In this document: positions 36,301 through 48,700 of the stretch, piece after piece
Layout: each line of letters begins with the position of its first letter
Position numbering within the stretch: position 1 is the stretch's first letter
Assembly: GCA_014529385.2 (NCBI GenBank)
Contig: CM043952.1
Span: forward strand, 67,895,370-67,959,369
Length of the DNA stretch: 64,000 bases
DNA from: Adiantum capillus-veneris
Lineage: Eukaryota > Streptophyta > Polypodiopsida > Polypodiales > Pteridaceae
Reading direction: 5' to 3'
The notes under the pieces: generated by a model
Database searches by the model: none
Told to the model about the DNA's origin: nothing
What the model saw: only the letters and a program-made list of their open reading frames with translations
Program-made: the position numbers and the translations under genes

Positions 36301-37545
36301 TACATCTTTTACTGTGATCACATGGAATTGGGCTATAATGTTCTATAAACTTACTTCAATCGTGGTGCAAATTATTCTCCAGCATTCTACCGGTTTGTGT
36401 CTTCAGATATGCTAGAACCGTGATGATCTCGGCTCGAATGATTACCAACTATTTCTTGATGATTCCCCTATTTCTAGGTCTAAATTTGAAACTCTCACGA
36501 GTTTTGCAACTTGCACTTACTAATTTTCACCCAAAATTTGTTGTTTTCAGTCCTAAGTCGCAATTTCCACGCGTGAAACTACCCTAATGGCTTGATTTTA
36601 CTGAAAATTCATTTCTAACAGCGCTTTTATGTGCTTGATTCCATTTTGGGTTTTCGATCGTTTGGTTTCAAATTCCTTGAAGTTTTCTTTTTTCGATAAA
36701 TTTTTGGATTTCAGGACCCTGCTCGCTTCGCTCGATTTTTCCCGTTTTTTTGTTGTTGCTGGCTTTATCTGATCATCTCGTTCGATTTTTGACTTTCTTA
36801 ATTGCAGCGTGAAATTTTGGCGGCTTTTTTTCTTTTTTGCCCTTTTTTGTCCTTTTTCGACTCTTCTTTCCTTATTTCTATTATTTTGTGAAATTTTGAA
36901 TGTTCTAAATTTTTTGGTATTTTTATGAATATCTATAATTTTTTTGATTTTTTGGTGTTTTTTTATTTTTTATAGTTCTTTCTAGTGTTTTATGAATTTT
37001 ACGATTTTTTTGTGATTTATTTGTGTAATTTTTTTTATGTTTTCTAGAAAAGGGAGTTTTCTATAAGTTTAATATTTATAATTTTTTGGTGACTTTTTTT
37101 GAATTTTTTATTTTTTTATTGTTTTTATGTGATTTTTAAAGATTTTTGTGATTTATTTATTTAAATTTTTTAAAAAATTTAAATTGACTTAAAACAATAA
37201 AGCATTAATTTACCTTTGACTTACTTGGCAAGTTGACATGCAGCTCTGACGAAAACGATGGCGATAATGCGGCGTTGATTACGGGGTGATGGCACGCAAT
37301 AGAGGCAGCAGGTGGACCGTGGATGGTGTGGGGTCTGGTGCGCAGAGGAGAGAGAGAAGAGAGAGAGTTTATGTAGCGGGGCTCAGCGGGGCAGAGAAAG
37401 AGTGGTGTGTTGCTCGCCACGTGGCAAGGAGAGAGATAGAGAGAGATGTCAGCACCAAGAGTGGGACAGCCGAGATACACATAGGGATAGAGTGAGAGTG
37501 GGTGTGTGTGTGTGTAAGTGTGGTGGTTGAGTGTGTTCACGCCAT

Positions 37546-37597
<52 letters not shown>

Positions 37598-37601
37598 AGT
37601 G

Positions 37602-37690
<89 letters not shown>

Positions 37691-39600
37691 TAAGACAAAG
37701 AGAGAGTACGGGCTGTTGGCAACAATCAGAGGAAGAAGTGTATTTTAACGTCGTAGGAAACTATCCCAAGAGACCTTAAAGATCTATCCGATGAGGAGAG
37801 TTGAGAGAGAGACAAGAGAGAGGGGTCCACTCCCTTGGCTTCCAGTGTCAATAGAGGAGAGAGAGGAAAAGGCAAGAGAGCAAGTGAGAGAGCTTTCATG
37901 CACCGAAAGGCATGGCTCGAGAAAAGATAGGCTTGCTTTATCCAAAGCCGAAGCTTGAAATTTGACCGTCGAGTTCGCACAACCGCCGAAATCAGCGGAA
38001 CATACGCTCAAGCTCAAAAAAAAACCGTCAACGCTCGCGTCGAAGCAAATCTTTCAATGTTAAATTTTTCAAATGTTCGAAAATGCCAAATTTAGCCCGA
38101 TTTTTTTTTGAAAACGTTAAAATCGCCCGAAAATCCAAAAAATTAGCAAAAAAATCCAAAAAGTTCCCAAAATATTCTTGTAATCTCAAAAATCATTAAC
38201 AATCACAATCGAACACTTTCGACTTACATAAGCACACCAAAAATAGCAGTTTTTATCAAAAACATGATTTACGACAAAATCAACAACCCGACATCGGAAA
38301 TAGCGAAACGATCAAAACTCAACCAAGGAGGGTACAAATGTGCTCAAAATGATGCCATAAATACGCACACAAAACAGCTCGTCAAAATCACAAGATATCA
38401 AATTTTTACAGAATTAAGCAAAAATTAATGCAAAAATTTACAAAAAATTGCAGAAAATATCCTCTCTTTTTTTTTTGAAAATTCTCCACGCATAGGGGAT
38501 TAGTGTAACCAAATCAAATTGCAATTAGCACATCAATTCAATTGCCAAATAATTTTACCAATAAAAATCAAAACTAGACAATTAAATCCACAAAATTAGG
38601 CAAAAAATTGACGCATTTGGAGTGTGTAAATCCCTCTTTGGAGCTAAAAAACGCAGCAATTAACTATTACACACATCAAATATGCAATCAAACATTGAAT
38701 TAATCATGCACATTAAGCATTGTTTAGGCGCGCGCGCACGCACACACACACACTAATAATTGACAGTTTTTACCAATTTTTAGGTGCACACATAAGGGTT
38801 AATCTTGTCAAAATTTCAATTTGAATTCACAAATCTCTGATTGGGCATGACCACAACACAAATCAATCACCACAATTGAAAAACCATTAAGCACACATTG
38901 ATTTTTAGGTGCACAAACAAGGACAAAATAGTGCATACACACCTAAAATTAGGCATACACACAATTAGAATGCACACACACTTGATTTTAGTGCACACAC
39001 ACTTACAATTGACCGTTCAAGCATGCAATTAGATCAATGAGGCACACAATTAGCAATGTACATTCACCAATTAGCAATTGAACTTGTCAATTCCATACGC
39101 CTTCAAATCTGAAAAGTTTCGGCATTACAACGGCATGAAAATGAACATTTGAAATAAAATTAAAGCATAACATAGCATCAACATGGTGTTGTAATTAGCA
39201 TAGCATAACATAGCATTGACATGGTGTTAATCCACAGAGCATATCATAGCATCATCATGACATCTCTACAAATGTTTGGATTCTAGGGAGGTTGAGAATA
39301 CCACCTTGTTTACCTTTCCAGTGAAGATCGGTTAAACGGTTGAAAGCTTTAATTCTTAGTAGAAAATTAGTGTGTAAGTTAGCAAAAATTAGTGAAATTA
39401 GCAAGGGGTTAGTGTGAAATTAGAGTGTGTAGGCACACAATTGGCAAGATATGGTGACAAATTAGGGAAAAATGAACACATTGCTTCATGCACACACATC
39501 CAAAATCCACAAAACCATAAACACACAAGTGAAATTAGTAAAGAAATTAGTGAGGGAACACATCTGATTATGCCATAATTACACTAGCATAGGCCATCAT
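36301..39600. other. Element G interior: AT-rich non-coding leader
   Basis: Strongly T-rich at 36800-37200 and A-rich at 38030-39600 on the + strand, with a GA/GT microsatellite block in the middle. No coding region seen. Confidence 0.45.
37548..37686. repeat. Compound (GA)n / (GT)n microsatellite
   Basis: (GA)n at 37548-37594 followed by (GT)n at 37599-37686. Confidence 0.96.
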
Positions 39601-39617
39601 CCACGGCAACGGCACCA
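39601..39617 (-). other. Primer binding site of element G
   Basis: On the minus strand TGGTGCCGTTGCCGTGG lies two bases after the 5' LTR. It resembles the TGGCGCCGTTGCC-type site of some plant Ty3/gypsy elements such as Athila relatives. Confidence 0.7.
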
Positions 39618-39619
39618 AA

Positions 39620-40568
39620 TGTTGGGGGTACCATCATAGCATAGCTCCAATGACCTACAAAATTATCATTCCTAAGAGATGAGCTACCGGGCTAGGACAT
39701 AGAAACACTCACATGATTAGTGAGCTAATTATGGAAACACGAATGGTGACTCTATGAGGTGAGCTTCTCGGCCTATAAAGGAGCTAATCCACAATGATTG
39801 TCAATCTCCACATCCACTTCCAACCCAATCACACACACTAACCATTGCAAGACGCACACAACACGAATCCTATCATGCAGCACACTAATCACAAGCACCC
39901 ACACATAGATATATCAAGCACCACACTCCAATCAAACCTACATGCACACACAAGCAAAAGAGGGCAATCACACAAGATCAGAGAGGGATTAATCATTAAT
40001 TAGTTATGATCTAGCTATTCAAAGCATCATTAGCAATCACAAGAAGTATGAGAGAGGCATAGTGAAAGAGAATTAAGCATTGATTAGTGTTAATCAAGTC
40101 ACATGAGCAAGGAGAAGCTCAAGGACTCCATAGCCACACACCTTGTGAGCTCTCACCAAAGAGTGGTCTCAACAAATGAGCTTGAGACTCCTAATTTCTT
40201 TTACACACTGTCTTATATACCTAATGTAAAATATGCAATGTTCGGGTGCCCAAAGCCTTTAGGGCTCCACCATGTACTGAATCTGCAACCAAGGCACACT
40301 AATTGACATGTTCTTTACAGCTTGGAACTCCCATTGATCCCATAACACATTAAAAATATTACAATACACATTAAAAATATTACAATACACATTAAAAATA
40401 TTACAATGGCTTGAAAAAAATTGGGAATTTACAATACATAACCATTTTGGGAAAATATAAAAAATGTGTAACTCCAATCTTTACTGCTTCTTCATGTTGA
40501 TCTTTGATTAGCATCTGTAAGGCTCGAACTTTAGCAGCTTTTGTTAACTGACAGTGAATCAGTTAATA
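39620..40568 (-). repeat. 5' LTR of element G
   Basis: Matches 32514-33394 with indels (for example a triplicated TACAATACACATTAAAAATAT motif at 40340-40400). Its outer end reads TTAATA where the other LTR reads TTAACA. Confidence 0.85.
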
Positions 40569-42485
40569 GAACCATGCTTTGGAAACTTTGAATGCCGCAT
40601 CTTACCCAAAATACATCCTTCACAAACATGCTTGACATGTGCTTCAAGAGGAGACAAAGAACAAAGAATAAATCATACCAGACTTCTGTAAACACAGCAA
40701 ACTGGAAAAATTTAGATGCCAAAAACATGCATGTCAAAGTTTTTCATCTGAGATAGCCTTTGAATCCACAACTGCATTTGCAAAAGTGAGCTGATACAGG
40801 CCACGACATAAAATGCCTGATGCAAAAAATCTCATCACCAGAGCTGAGATCAGGAACTGTACATATGTTATCCACAAATTTCACAACAAGACCGCGTCTA
40901 GCAAGTGCAGATACAGAAAAAAAATTCTTCTTGATCCTAGGTACATAAAGTGCATCAACAAGTGTGAAAGAACTACCATTTACAATAGTCAGCACAATAT
41001 CTCCAACTCTCTTGACTGGATAAGAGGCATTGTTGGCACAAGTGACTGAGTTCCCATGAGGGACATCATCGAGAGAGGTAAACAAGTCACGATGAGAGGT
41101 AATGTGATTTGTAGCATCATTGTCAAAGTACTACACATGAGCATTGCAACAACAATTGATAAGCATGCATCATGGATAGAAGGATCATCAATGCACTTTG
41201 TACTAAAAGCCCATTATGCATCAACATCGGCATCATAGTCTCCTTTCTCGGAAGACTCAACAATAGGTTCATTTGTAGTGGAACCAGCCTCTTTGGCCTT
41301 CAACTTAGGACACTGATCAAGTGATCATTAGCTTTATAACAATGACAATGCATCTTCTTTTTTCCCTTATCACCTCAATTCCCATATGAATTGCTTCCAG
41401 CAGAAGCATTAGGAACAAGTAATTTACCACTTGCAGAAGAACCATGAGAAGTGGCTACATTGTTGAACATTACCACCTTTTCTTTGACCAGCAATCTTGG
41501 GGGGTTTTAAAAAGCAATAATTTTAGGCATTTTAGCAGAGATACATTAAGATAAGGGGTTTTAATATTCAATTTTGGAAAATTTTCCTAAAATAAGGGGT
41601 CATTTTGATCATTCAAACATGTTACAAGAGGGGTTTTTATAATTACCCTGCGAACGCACGTTATATAGGGGGGTATTGCAAGGTGAACCCCCCAAGGCAA
41701 CAATAAAGGCTTGTTCAACTACACACTGTCTGGTCCCTTTTTTCTTTTGGGAAGTGACTCTTGCAACAGAAATGTGAATAATGCATCAAACTTGACAAAT
41801 TTTGGATTTCCTTGGGTCATCAGTCTCCAAGTACTTGCAAAAGTCTGGTAAGAATCTGGCAAAGCATCAGGAACAATCTACACAAGGGAACTATCAGAAA
41901 TGACTTCGCCTGCAGAAATAAGTTGCTCATATATATCCTTGACACCAACAAGGAAAGTGTCCATTTCATCTTCCTCATGTATAATCTTCAACTCCAGATC
42001 TTAATGCAACAATTCAATTTTTGCCTCATTGCGACTTGCATAAAGACCTTGCTTAAAGACCAGCCATAATATCCCAAGCATGTTTTTGCAACTTTTTATG
42101 AACAAATGTGAGGAGTAACAGTGCGCTTCACAGACAACACAATCAATGTATGATAATGCACACCTTTTACATCCCAATGATCTTGCTCAATCGTAGGTAA
42201 AACAGCTATGGCAGCAACAATCCTGCCATCAAAACCTGCAACATCCTCAACATCGCCTACATCCTCAGAACTAGGACGTACATCAATGCTCTATACGATG
42301 TTCCAAATGCCCTTTGACACAAGGACATGTTGCATCATGTAAGCCCACATAGAGTAAGTGTCCCCATCCAGCCTGTCCTCAGAAGCAAACATCTTGAGCA
42401 CATTTGCATTGTTGTCAGCCATGGCAAATGTTGCACCTGATATGAAAATCACCCAAAAAGAGGAGAAAGGAGGTGGAAACAACAT
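40569..42485 (-). pseudogene. Copia B gag, protease and pre-integrase
   Basis: Gag start region: MADNNANVLKMFASEDRLDG then YSMWAYMMQHVLVSKGIWNI (42430-42291), typical of copia gag. A partial zinc knuckle (MHCHCYKANDHLIS) lies near 41330. The protease site reads FDNDATNHITS (about 41110), with Asn-Asp where copia usually has Ser-Gly, followed by VTCANNASYPVKRVGDIVLT and ALYVPRIKKNFFSVSALARR. Several stops occur and the MITE-like insertion splits gag. Pre-integrase sequence runs to the element G insertion at 40573. Confidence 0.8.
41496..41696. mobile_element. MITE-like insertion, 201 bp
   Basis: Bounded by a perfect 11-bp inverted repeat, CTTGGGGGGTT at 41496-41506 and AACCCCCCAAG at 41686-41696. 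The interior is AT-rich with repeated AAGGGGT words and no open frame. Flanks share GCAA (41491-41494 and 41697-41700), a possible short target duplication. It interrupts copia B gag. Confidence 0.6.
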
Positions 42486-42714
42486 GTTCTATATAGCACA
42501 AACTATAGAAGACTGTAAGGAACCTGTTATGCAAAAAATGGTACTGACATAAAATTTACACAAAATGACAAATTAGCCTACGCAGTACTACATGTAGTGG
42601 CAACAGAGGCCAAAATGATCCCGAATTAGAAATCTAAGTTGAGACCGCCTTCATCTCTAGCATCAATGAGATCCATTCAACTTGCTGAGAGAAATAACAT
42701 TTGTCAAGCCAAGA

Positions 42715-43860
42715 GGAACCATTCACCTTGCAGGATAGTTATCTCCTCTATGGCAATAGGCTATGTATTACTAGCTCATTTCATGAGAAAGCAATGTACG
42801 AATCCTATGCTCCTCCTTATGCAGGGCATAGAGGGATTCAACCTAGTCTTTGAGGAGTAGAGACCTACTTCTATTGGCCCATTATGAAAGTAGACATACA
42901 AGAGTATGTTTCAAAATGTGTAGTGTGTAAAAGACGAAGTATGATAGAGGGAAGCAACTTGGATTACTTCAGCCCTTGCCAATTCCTAATTCACCATGGG
43001 AGAGCATATCCATGAATTTTATCTTTGGATTTCCTAATTCTATCCATGGAATACAAGAATATGGACAATAGTCGACAGGTTTAACAAACAAGCACATTTT
43101 ATACCTATCAAAAATACTATTAAGGCACATCAAATGGCAACTCTCTTCATATCTTAGATTTTCAAGTACCATGGCTTGCCAACATCCATTGTGTTAGACA
43201 AAGATCCTAGAAGGACCAGTAATGTTTGGAAGGGTCTCTTTGAGAATCTAGGTACTAGGCTAAATTTCTCTTCGGCCTATCACCCACAAACGGATGGCCA
43301 AAGTGAAATAGCAAATCTTACCATTCTAGATCTACTAAAAACCTACATTATGGAATTAGATCAATGCTCACAATGGGAGAAGTACTTACCCCTTGTAGAG
43401 TATGCATACAACTACATTGTACATACTTCTACCGGAAAGGCACCTTTCAAGGTCAAAGAGGGAAGATCTAAAAGTCCCTTGCTACTTAAAGTACATGGGA
43501 AGATCTTCTCTACTGATGAGTATAGCGGAGATTTGCAAAAATCTTTTCAAAAGATTAAAGAGGCTATATCCATCTCATAGCAAAGACAAAAGGCTGCTAT
43601 TGACAAGCATTGAAGAGTCTTATCCTTTTAAGAAAAATGATTGGGTCTTGCTAAAATTCCCCAAGGCTCGTCTAAGGCAAACTACGGGCAAAAATCCTAC
43701 GGGCCACTAAAAGTATTATGCTAAGTTAGCAAAAAGATACTATGGTCCTTTTCAAATCTCTAAACCAATCCGATCGCCTATCAATTAAAGTTGCCCAATC
43801 ATTGGCTCATACGTAATTCTTTTCATGTGAGCCTACTTAAGCCTTACAAAGGATAGCCGC
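42715..43860 (+). pseudogene. Ty3/gypsy pol fragment (RNase H-integrase linker and integrase)
   Basis: Reads SYLLYGNRLCITSSFHEKAM, then YFYWPIMKVDIQEYVSKCVV with the finger CVVCKRRS. The core has Asp in SIVLDKDPR, AYHPQTDGQSE with Glu, and a C-terminal YYGPFQISKPI then LLKPYKG. The first core Asp region (42980-43050) is frame-broken. HPQTDGQSE suggests a chromovirus-like lineage. Gypsy E inserted directly after it. Confidence 0.8.
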
Positions 43861-44732
43861 TGTTGGGTGCATTTCTGACACCCCGTTTTTTGTAAATTTC
43901 TACATATGGACATGAAGCCCAATGTCAAAAGGGCGTGTGGGATTTATTTTTGTGGGTTTTTTAGCTTGCTTTAGCAAGCACATGTACATGCACTGCAAGT
44001 CGCTAGTCTAGTGACAGCTGTTGGGCTACTGTAAGTGCCCGTGAGTGAGTTTCTTGAAGCGAGCCTTGTATATAACTAAAACTCATGTACAAACTAAAAA
44101 AATTTCAGCCAAAGACCATAAATTTGCAGGTTTTAGCTCGTTGTGGCTTCTTGATGCTTTTGGATGCATGTTTTTGCCCCGACTAGCCTTCGCTACGTGT
44201 AGTCGTGCTGGGACAGCTTTCTGCTCGCGTCAATTTTGCTGATGGCGGCGTATGGAATCAAATTTGGTCATCTTCAGATTTCTCGCCAGTCATTTTTCAA
44301 GCTTTCTCTCAAGCTTTAAAGTGCCCCAATTGGAGTTGTGCTCATCAGGTTACGACTAATTCTCTGCAGGGTTATGGCTATGGCAGCCTAGTGGCAAATT
44401 GTGTGTAGACAGATTCGGAGGGCATGTATCTATGAATTGTGGAATTGATGTTGAAGTTGTGGATTTGTGATGTTTAATTGTGAAAGGAGAGGCTCTTGTC
44501 TTCATCTGCATTGGTCGGCGTGTGTTGTAAATCCGTGCTTTGACAGGGTTTTGCTCCTATGTGACATAGTCTCTTGGGTGGGCGACGGCTAGTAAATTCC
44601 CAAGGGTCTACTCCTATTGGACTTGTGGTGTTTCAAAAGTATTTGGCAAAGCTTTTTGTGTCTTGTAGTTCTCTTTCAACGCTCTTGGGTGACATCACTA
44701 TAGAGGTGTTTCAGTTTGCTTGTTTCCCAACA
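43861..44732 (+). repeat. 5' LTR of gypsy E
   Basis: TGTTGGGTGCATTTCTGACA to TTTCCCAACA. Followed by GTGTTTTGGTGCCCCCCACC, a probable primer site. Confidence 0.92.
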
Positions 44733-44796
44733 GTGTTTTGGTGCCCCCCACCGAGGAATCGCTTCAAGTTACCTTCAGTTTACAGGTTTTGAAGAC

Positions 44797-45775
44797 ATGG
44801 AATTTAATTTTCCGGAGTTTAGTGGAAAATCAAATTAAAGTTCCAAAGCTTTCATTGAGAGAATGGAGTTTGCTTGCCTTCTTGCTGACAAGCAAGACCC
44901 AGCGTTGGTGCTGCGAATTTTCTATTTCTGTTTGAAGGGAGATGCTAGGGAATGGTTGGAACGCTATGAAAAGGAGCTACAATCAGCCCAACCTCCTCAA
45001 GTTATGACTTATGAAATGGTAAGGCATGCTTTTCTTACAAACTTTCAACAGGTGGAAGACCCACAAAAGGTATGGCAGTCTATTCAAGGTTTAGTACAAG
45101 GTGAAGGCCAAACCATAGAAGACTTTGTGAAGGTGTTCAATGCATTACGGAAAAAGTGGTGTACATCTTTGGGGGCTGAAATTCCTCCAGCCATGTTGAA
45201 AAAGGACAGGTTTCTTGCAAGTTTGAGGAGTAACCTACGCTTGAAGGTAGAGCTTAATCAACCAAGGACCTTTGAGGAGGCAGTTGAAATTGCAAAGAAT
45301 AAAGAGTGGAAAGCAGAGCGTCTTCATCAACTTGGAATCAATGTCGACCCAAAGCTTGAAGTGAAAGTGGTAGAGCAACCAAGGGTCCTCATTAGGGATC
45401 CAGGTTATGATCAACAAGCTTCTCATGATGTGAATGCTTTTTGCAAGGAGATGCAAGAGGTTGTAAGTCTTATGAAGAATCTGTGTGCATATGATGGGAG
45501 GTGGAAGAGGTCAGAGTTATGGATATGGACGTGGTTATGGAAGCAATGAGGGTTATACAGGTGGTAGAGGAAGAGGCATGGCTAGAAGAGGGGATATATT
45601 TCAATGCTACAATTGTGGTGAATGGGGTCATAAAATCCCTCAATGTGACAAGCCAAAGAGAATGGGTGGCGACATGTTTCCTCTTCCTCCACAAATTCCT
45701 TCTCGAGCTCAAGATTATGGTATTGAGATTAAAGGGGAAGCAGGACCAAGTGGATTGACAACATAAGAGAAGGGC
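44797..45775 (+). pseudogene. Gypsy E gag
   Basis: The best start is ATG 44797 (MEFNFPEFSGKSN), but TAA at 44836 interrupts it; the frame continues through ATG 44863. The capsid-like part has DAREWLERYEKEL, AFLTNFQQVEDPQKVW and a frameshift near 45500 leading into a Gly/Arg/Tyr-rich stretch and the zinc knuckle CYNCGEWGHKIPQC. A stop at 45764 ends this block but the same frame continues into pol. Gag packages element RNA. Confidence 0.8.
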
Positions 45776-48700
45776 AAAAAAAAAGTGGTAAGCATAATCC
45801 GTTTGGAGAAGAAAGAGGATGATTTGGGAGCTATGTTTATGCCTGTAGGTAAGAGGGTTACAAGAGATCATGACATGAGTGATGCAAGTTCTAGCCATAA
45901 AAGAGAGAAATAGGTTGAAACAGATACAGGTAAAGAGAAGAAGAAGAGAAAGCCCAGGAAACATTACAATGCATCCGAATTTCCTTTAGGAGAAGGGCAA
46001 CCAAATTATAGTTTAAGGGCTGATTTGGTGGGTAGAAAGGCTGATGTTACCTTTGGGCAACTCATAGAGATGTGTCCCAAGTTAAAGAGGCAATGGAAGC
46101 ACGTAGTCAACCGCATCAAGAAGGAGCCTTCAAGGGGGTCAGTGAGAGTCCTATCTTTGAATGAGATACCTGATATATTCCCTACTATAGATGCATGGCA
46201 TAAGAGGAAGTGCATTGGAGAGGCTTATATTGATGGAGGTGCACAGGTATGTGTTATTACTCAAGCTTGTGTATCAAAGTTGGGACTCAACATGGTGAAG
46301 AATTCAGGTTTTCGCATAAATCTTGCCAACCAATAAAGGGTGAGGTGCTTGGGAGTTGTAAAGGACTTGGAGGTGGATGTATTTGATGTTAAAGTGCTGG
46401 TCAATTTCCATGTTATGCCCGTGGGTATTGGTGCTTTCCCTCTCATCCTTGGAAGACCATGGTTACAGGCAACCAAAGCTATACAGGATTGGGGACATGG
46501 TACCATCACTCTCTACAATAGAAGGGGTGATAATAAGAGGTTTAACATGGCTAAAAATCAATCTTTGGATGCTGATTTTGATGAGAAAAGTTACGAAGAA
46601 GAGTCCTCAAGTGAAGAAGAAGACAATGGGGATGAGGGCAGTGAAGTGGAAGATAGTAGCGATAGTGACCTAGATGTTTCCTCCTTGTTTCTTGAAGAAG
46701 AGCCTGATGAGAAACAAAGATTTCTTGGCCTTATGGAGAATGAGGATATCTCTGGTCCTTGTGAGCAAATTGAAGAGCTGATGCAACCCAAAGTTCAACC
46801 TAATGTCAAACAGGAGCTGATACAAGGTATGTTGTCTCCCGACTTGACTAGTCATGAGAAGGTTGAGTACCTACATATGATACAACAATTTTCCCATTTA
46901 TTCATCACTTCTTATGAGGAAATTAGAGGCTTTAAGGGAGAGGAAATCCACATTCCAATCACGGAAGGAGCTCAGCTCGTACGCCAAAAGCTAAGGAGAA
47001 TGGGACAGGTACAACATAATGCTTTAAAGGAAGAGGTAGACAAGCTTCTTGAAGCAGGTTTCATATGTCCTGTGAGCACTGCAAAATGGGTGAGTCCTGT
47101 TTTTGTCACACCCAAGAAGGATGGAAAGTGGAGGATATGTGTTGATTTTAAGCCTCTAAACGCAGCCATGAAGAGGGATCCATACCCTCTTCCTTTCATA
47201 GATGACATACTTGATTCTATTGCAGGGCATGAGAGGTATAGCGTATGTGATGGATTCTCTGGATATTTTCAACTCACCTTGGCTTTGGAAGATCGAAATA
47301 AGACCACATTTATCCCGCCATGGGGATGCTTTTGTTATTGTGTGCTTCCTTTTGGTCTTATGGATGGCTGTGCGTGGTATCAAAAGCGCGTCAACAAGGT
47401 GTTCTCTCCCTTTCTTGGAAAGTTTGTGAAGGATCTTATTGATGACTTTTGTGTTTATAGCTCTAGAAAATATCATTGTGTAAAGCTTGGGATGGCATTG
47501 AAGCAATATGATGAAAGTGGAGGTCAACTCAACCCAAAGAAGTGTCATCTTGCTCAACCAAGAGTGAAGTTTTTGGGGCATATGATCTTAGATAATGGGA
47601 TTGAAGCGGATCCTAACAAAGTGAAGGCTTTGGTGCTCCTCCCATCACCTAAAGATACAAAGCAACTTTCTACTTTTATTCAAAAGGTGAAGTATACTGC
47701 AAGGTTCATTTCTTTGTCCTCTCAACTTCTTTATCCTCTACAACAAGTAGCAAGGTTGGATCCTCTACAATGGACAAATGAATGTGAAGAGAATGTGAAG
47801 AGGTTTTTCAAGGTATCAAAGAGGTTCTTGGTTCTCTTCCTGCTATGCAAGCTCCTAATTGGGATAAGGAGTTTTATGTGAATCCATCAGTAGGTGAGGA
47901 TGCTATTGGAGCTATGCTTCTTCAACGAGGTAACAATTCTCACTACATGAAGCCTATCTATTGTGCTAGCATGGTGAAGCTAGAGGTGGAAAGAGGCTAT
48001 ACTGAGGTGGAGCTCATTATGGTAAGTGTGATTTATGCATGTAGAAGGTTTAGGCACTACCTTCTTCCTAAACCATTCACATTCCTCACTAGCTACACTC
48101 TTCTACCTCAATTGGTGAATAGCCCTACTTTGTCAAAGAGGCTCATGAAGTGGATTATGTAGCTACAGGAATTCCAATTCTCTTTTCTTGTTGAGGAGAG
48201 TACAAGGGCTACATTGGCTGATTTGCTTACCTATAAGGAAAGCCCTCTTCTTCTTAAGGAGGATGCAGTGAAGAAGCAGCACATGGAAGCTCCTGACATA
48301 GACAATGCCTATCTATTTTTTTTTTATGGCTCTTACAGAAAAGCGCATGGTGAAGCTTCAGGAGGTGTGGTAGTTTATGATCCTCAAGGTGCTTTGGTAA
48401 CTAAAAGGAGTTTGAAGCTTACCGCACAAAGCAACAATGAAGTTGAGTATGCTACTTTGGAGAAAGGTCTCAACCTTTGCCTTGAGCTTGGCATCCGTCG
48501 TGTGAGGGTAAGAGGTGATGCTCTTTTGGTGGTTAAGCAAGTACTTGGGGTGTGGCAAAGTAAGAATCCAAGGCTGAAAAATATGTGTTTTCAAGTGAGG
48601 AATCTGCTTAAGCATTTTAAAGCTTGGAGTTTAAGGCGTGTGGATAGGTCTCAAAATGAAGAAGCACATGGTGCAGCGCAAGCTTCAATTGGGCAATTGT

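Larger units (their letters stand above)
32514..40568 (-). mobile_element. Element G: 8-kb non-autonomous LTR retrotransposon in copia B
   Basis: Two LTRs (32514-33394 and 39620-40568), primer site, polypurine tract and a 5-bp target duplication GAACC (32509-32513 and 40569-40573). No polymerase genes are present in the 6.2-kb interior, which fits a LARD-type element moved by another element's proteins. Confidence 0.88.
31499..42485 (-). mobile_element. Copia B: Ty1/copia element, minus strand, interrupted twice
   Basis: Gag start (42485) to integrase (31816), with an 8-kb LTR element at 32514-40568 and a MITE-like element at 41496-41696 inserted. The 3' end (RT, RNase H, LTR) is cut off at 31499, where gypsy C begins. 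A second copy of the same family lies at 57890-64000. Confidence 0.85.
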
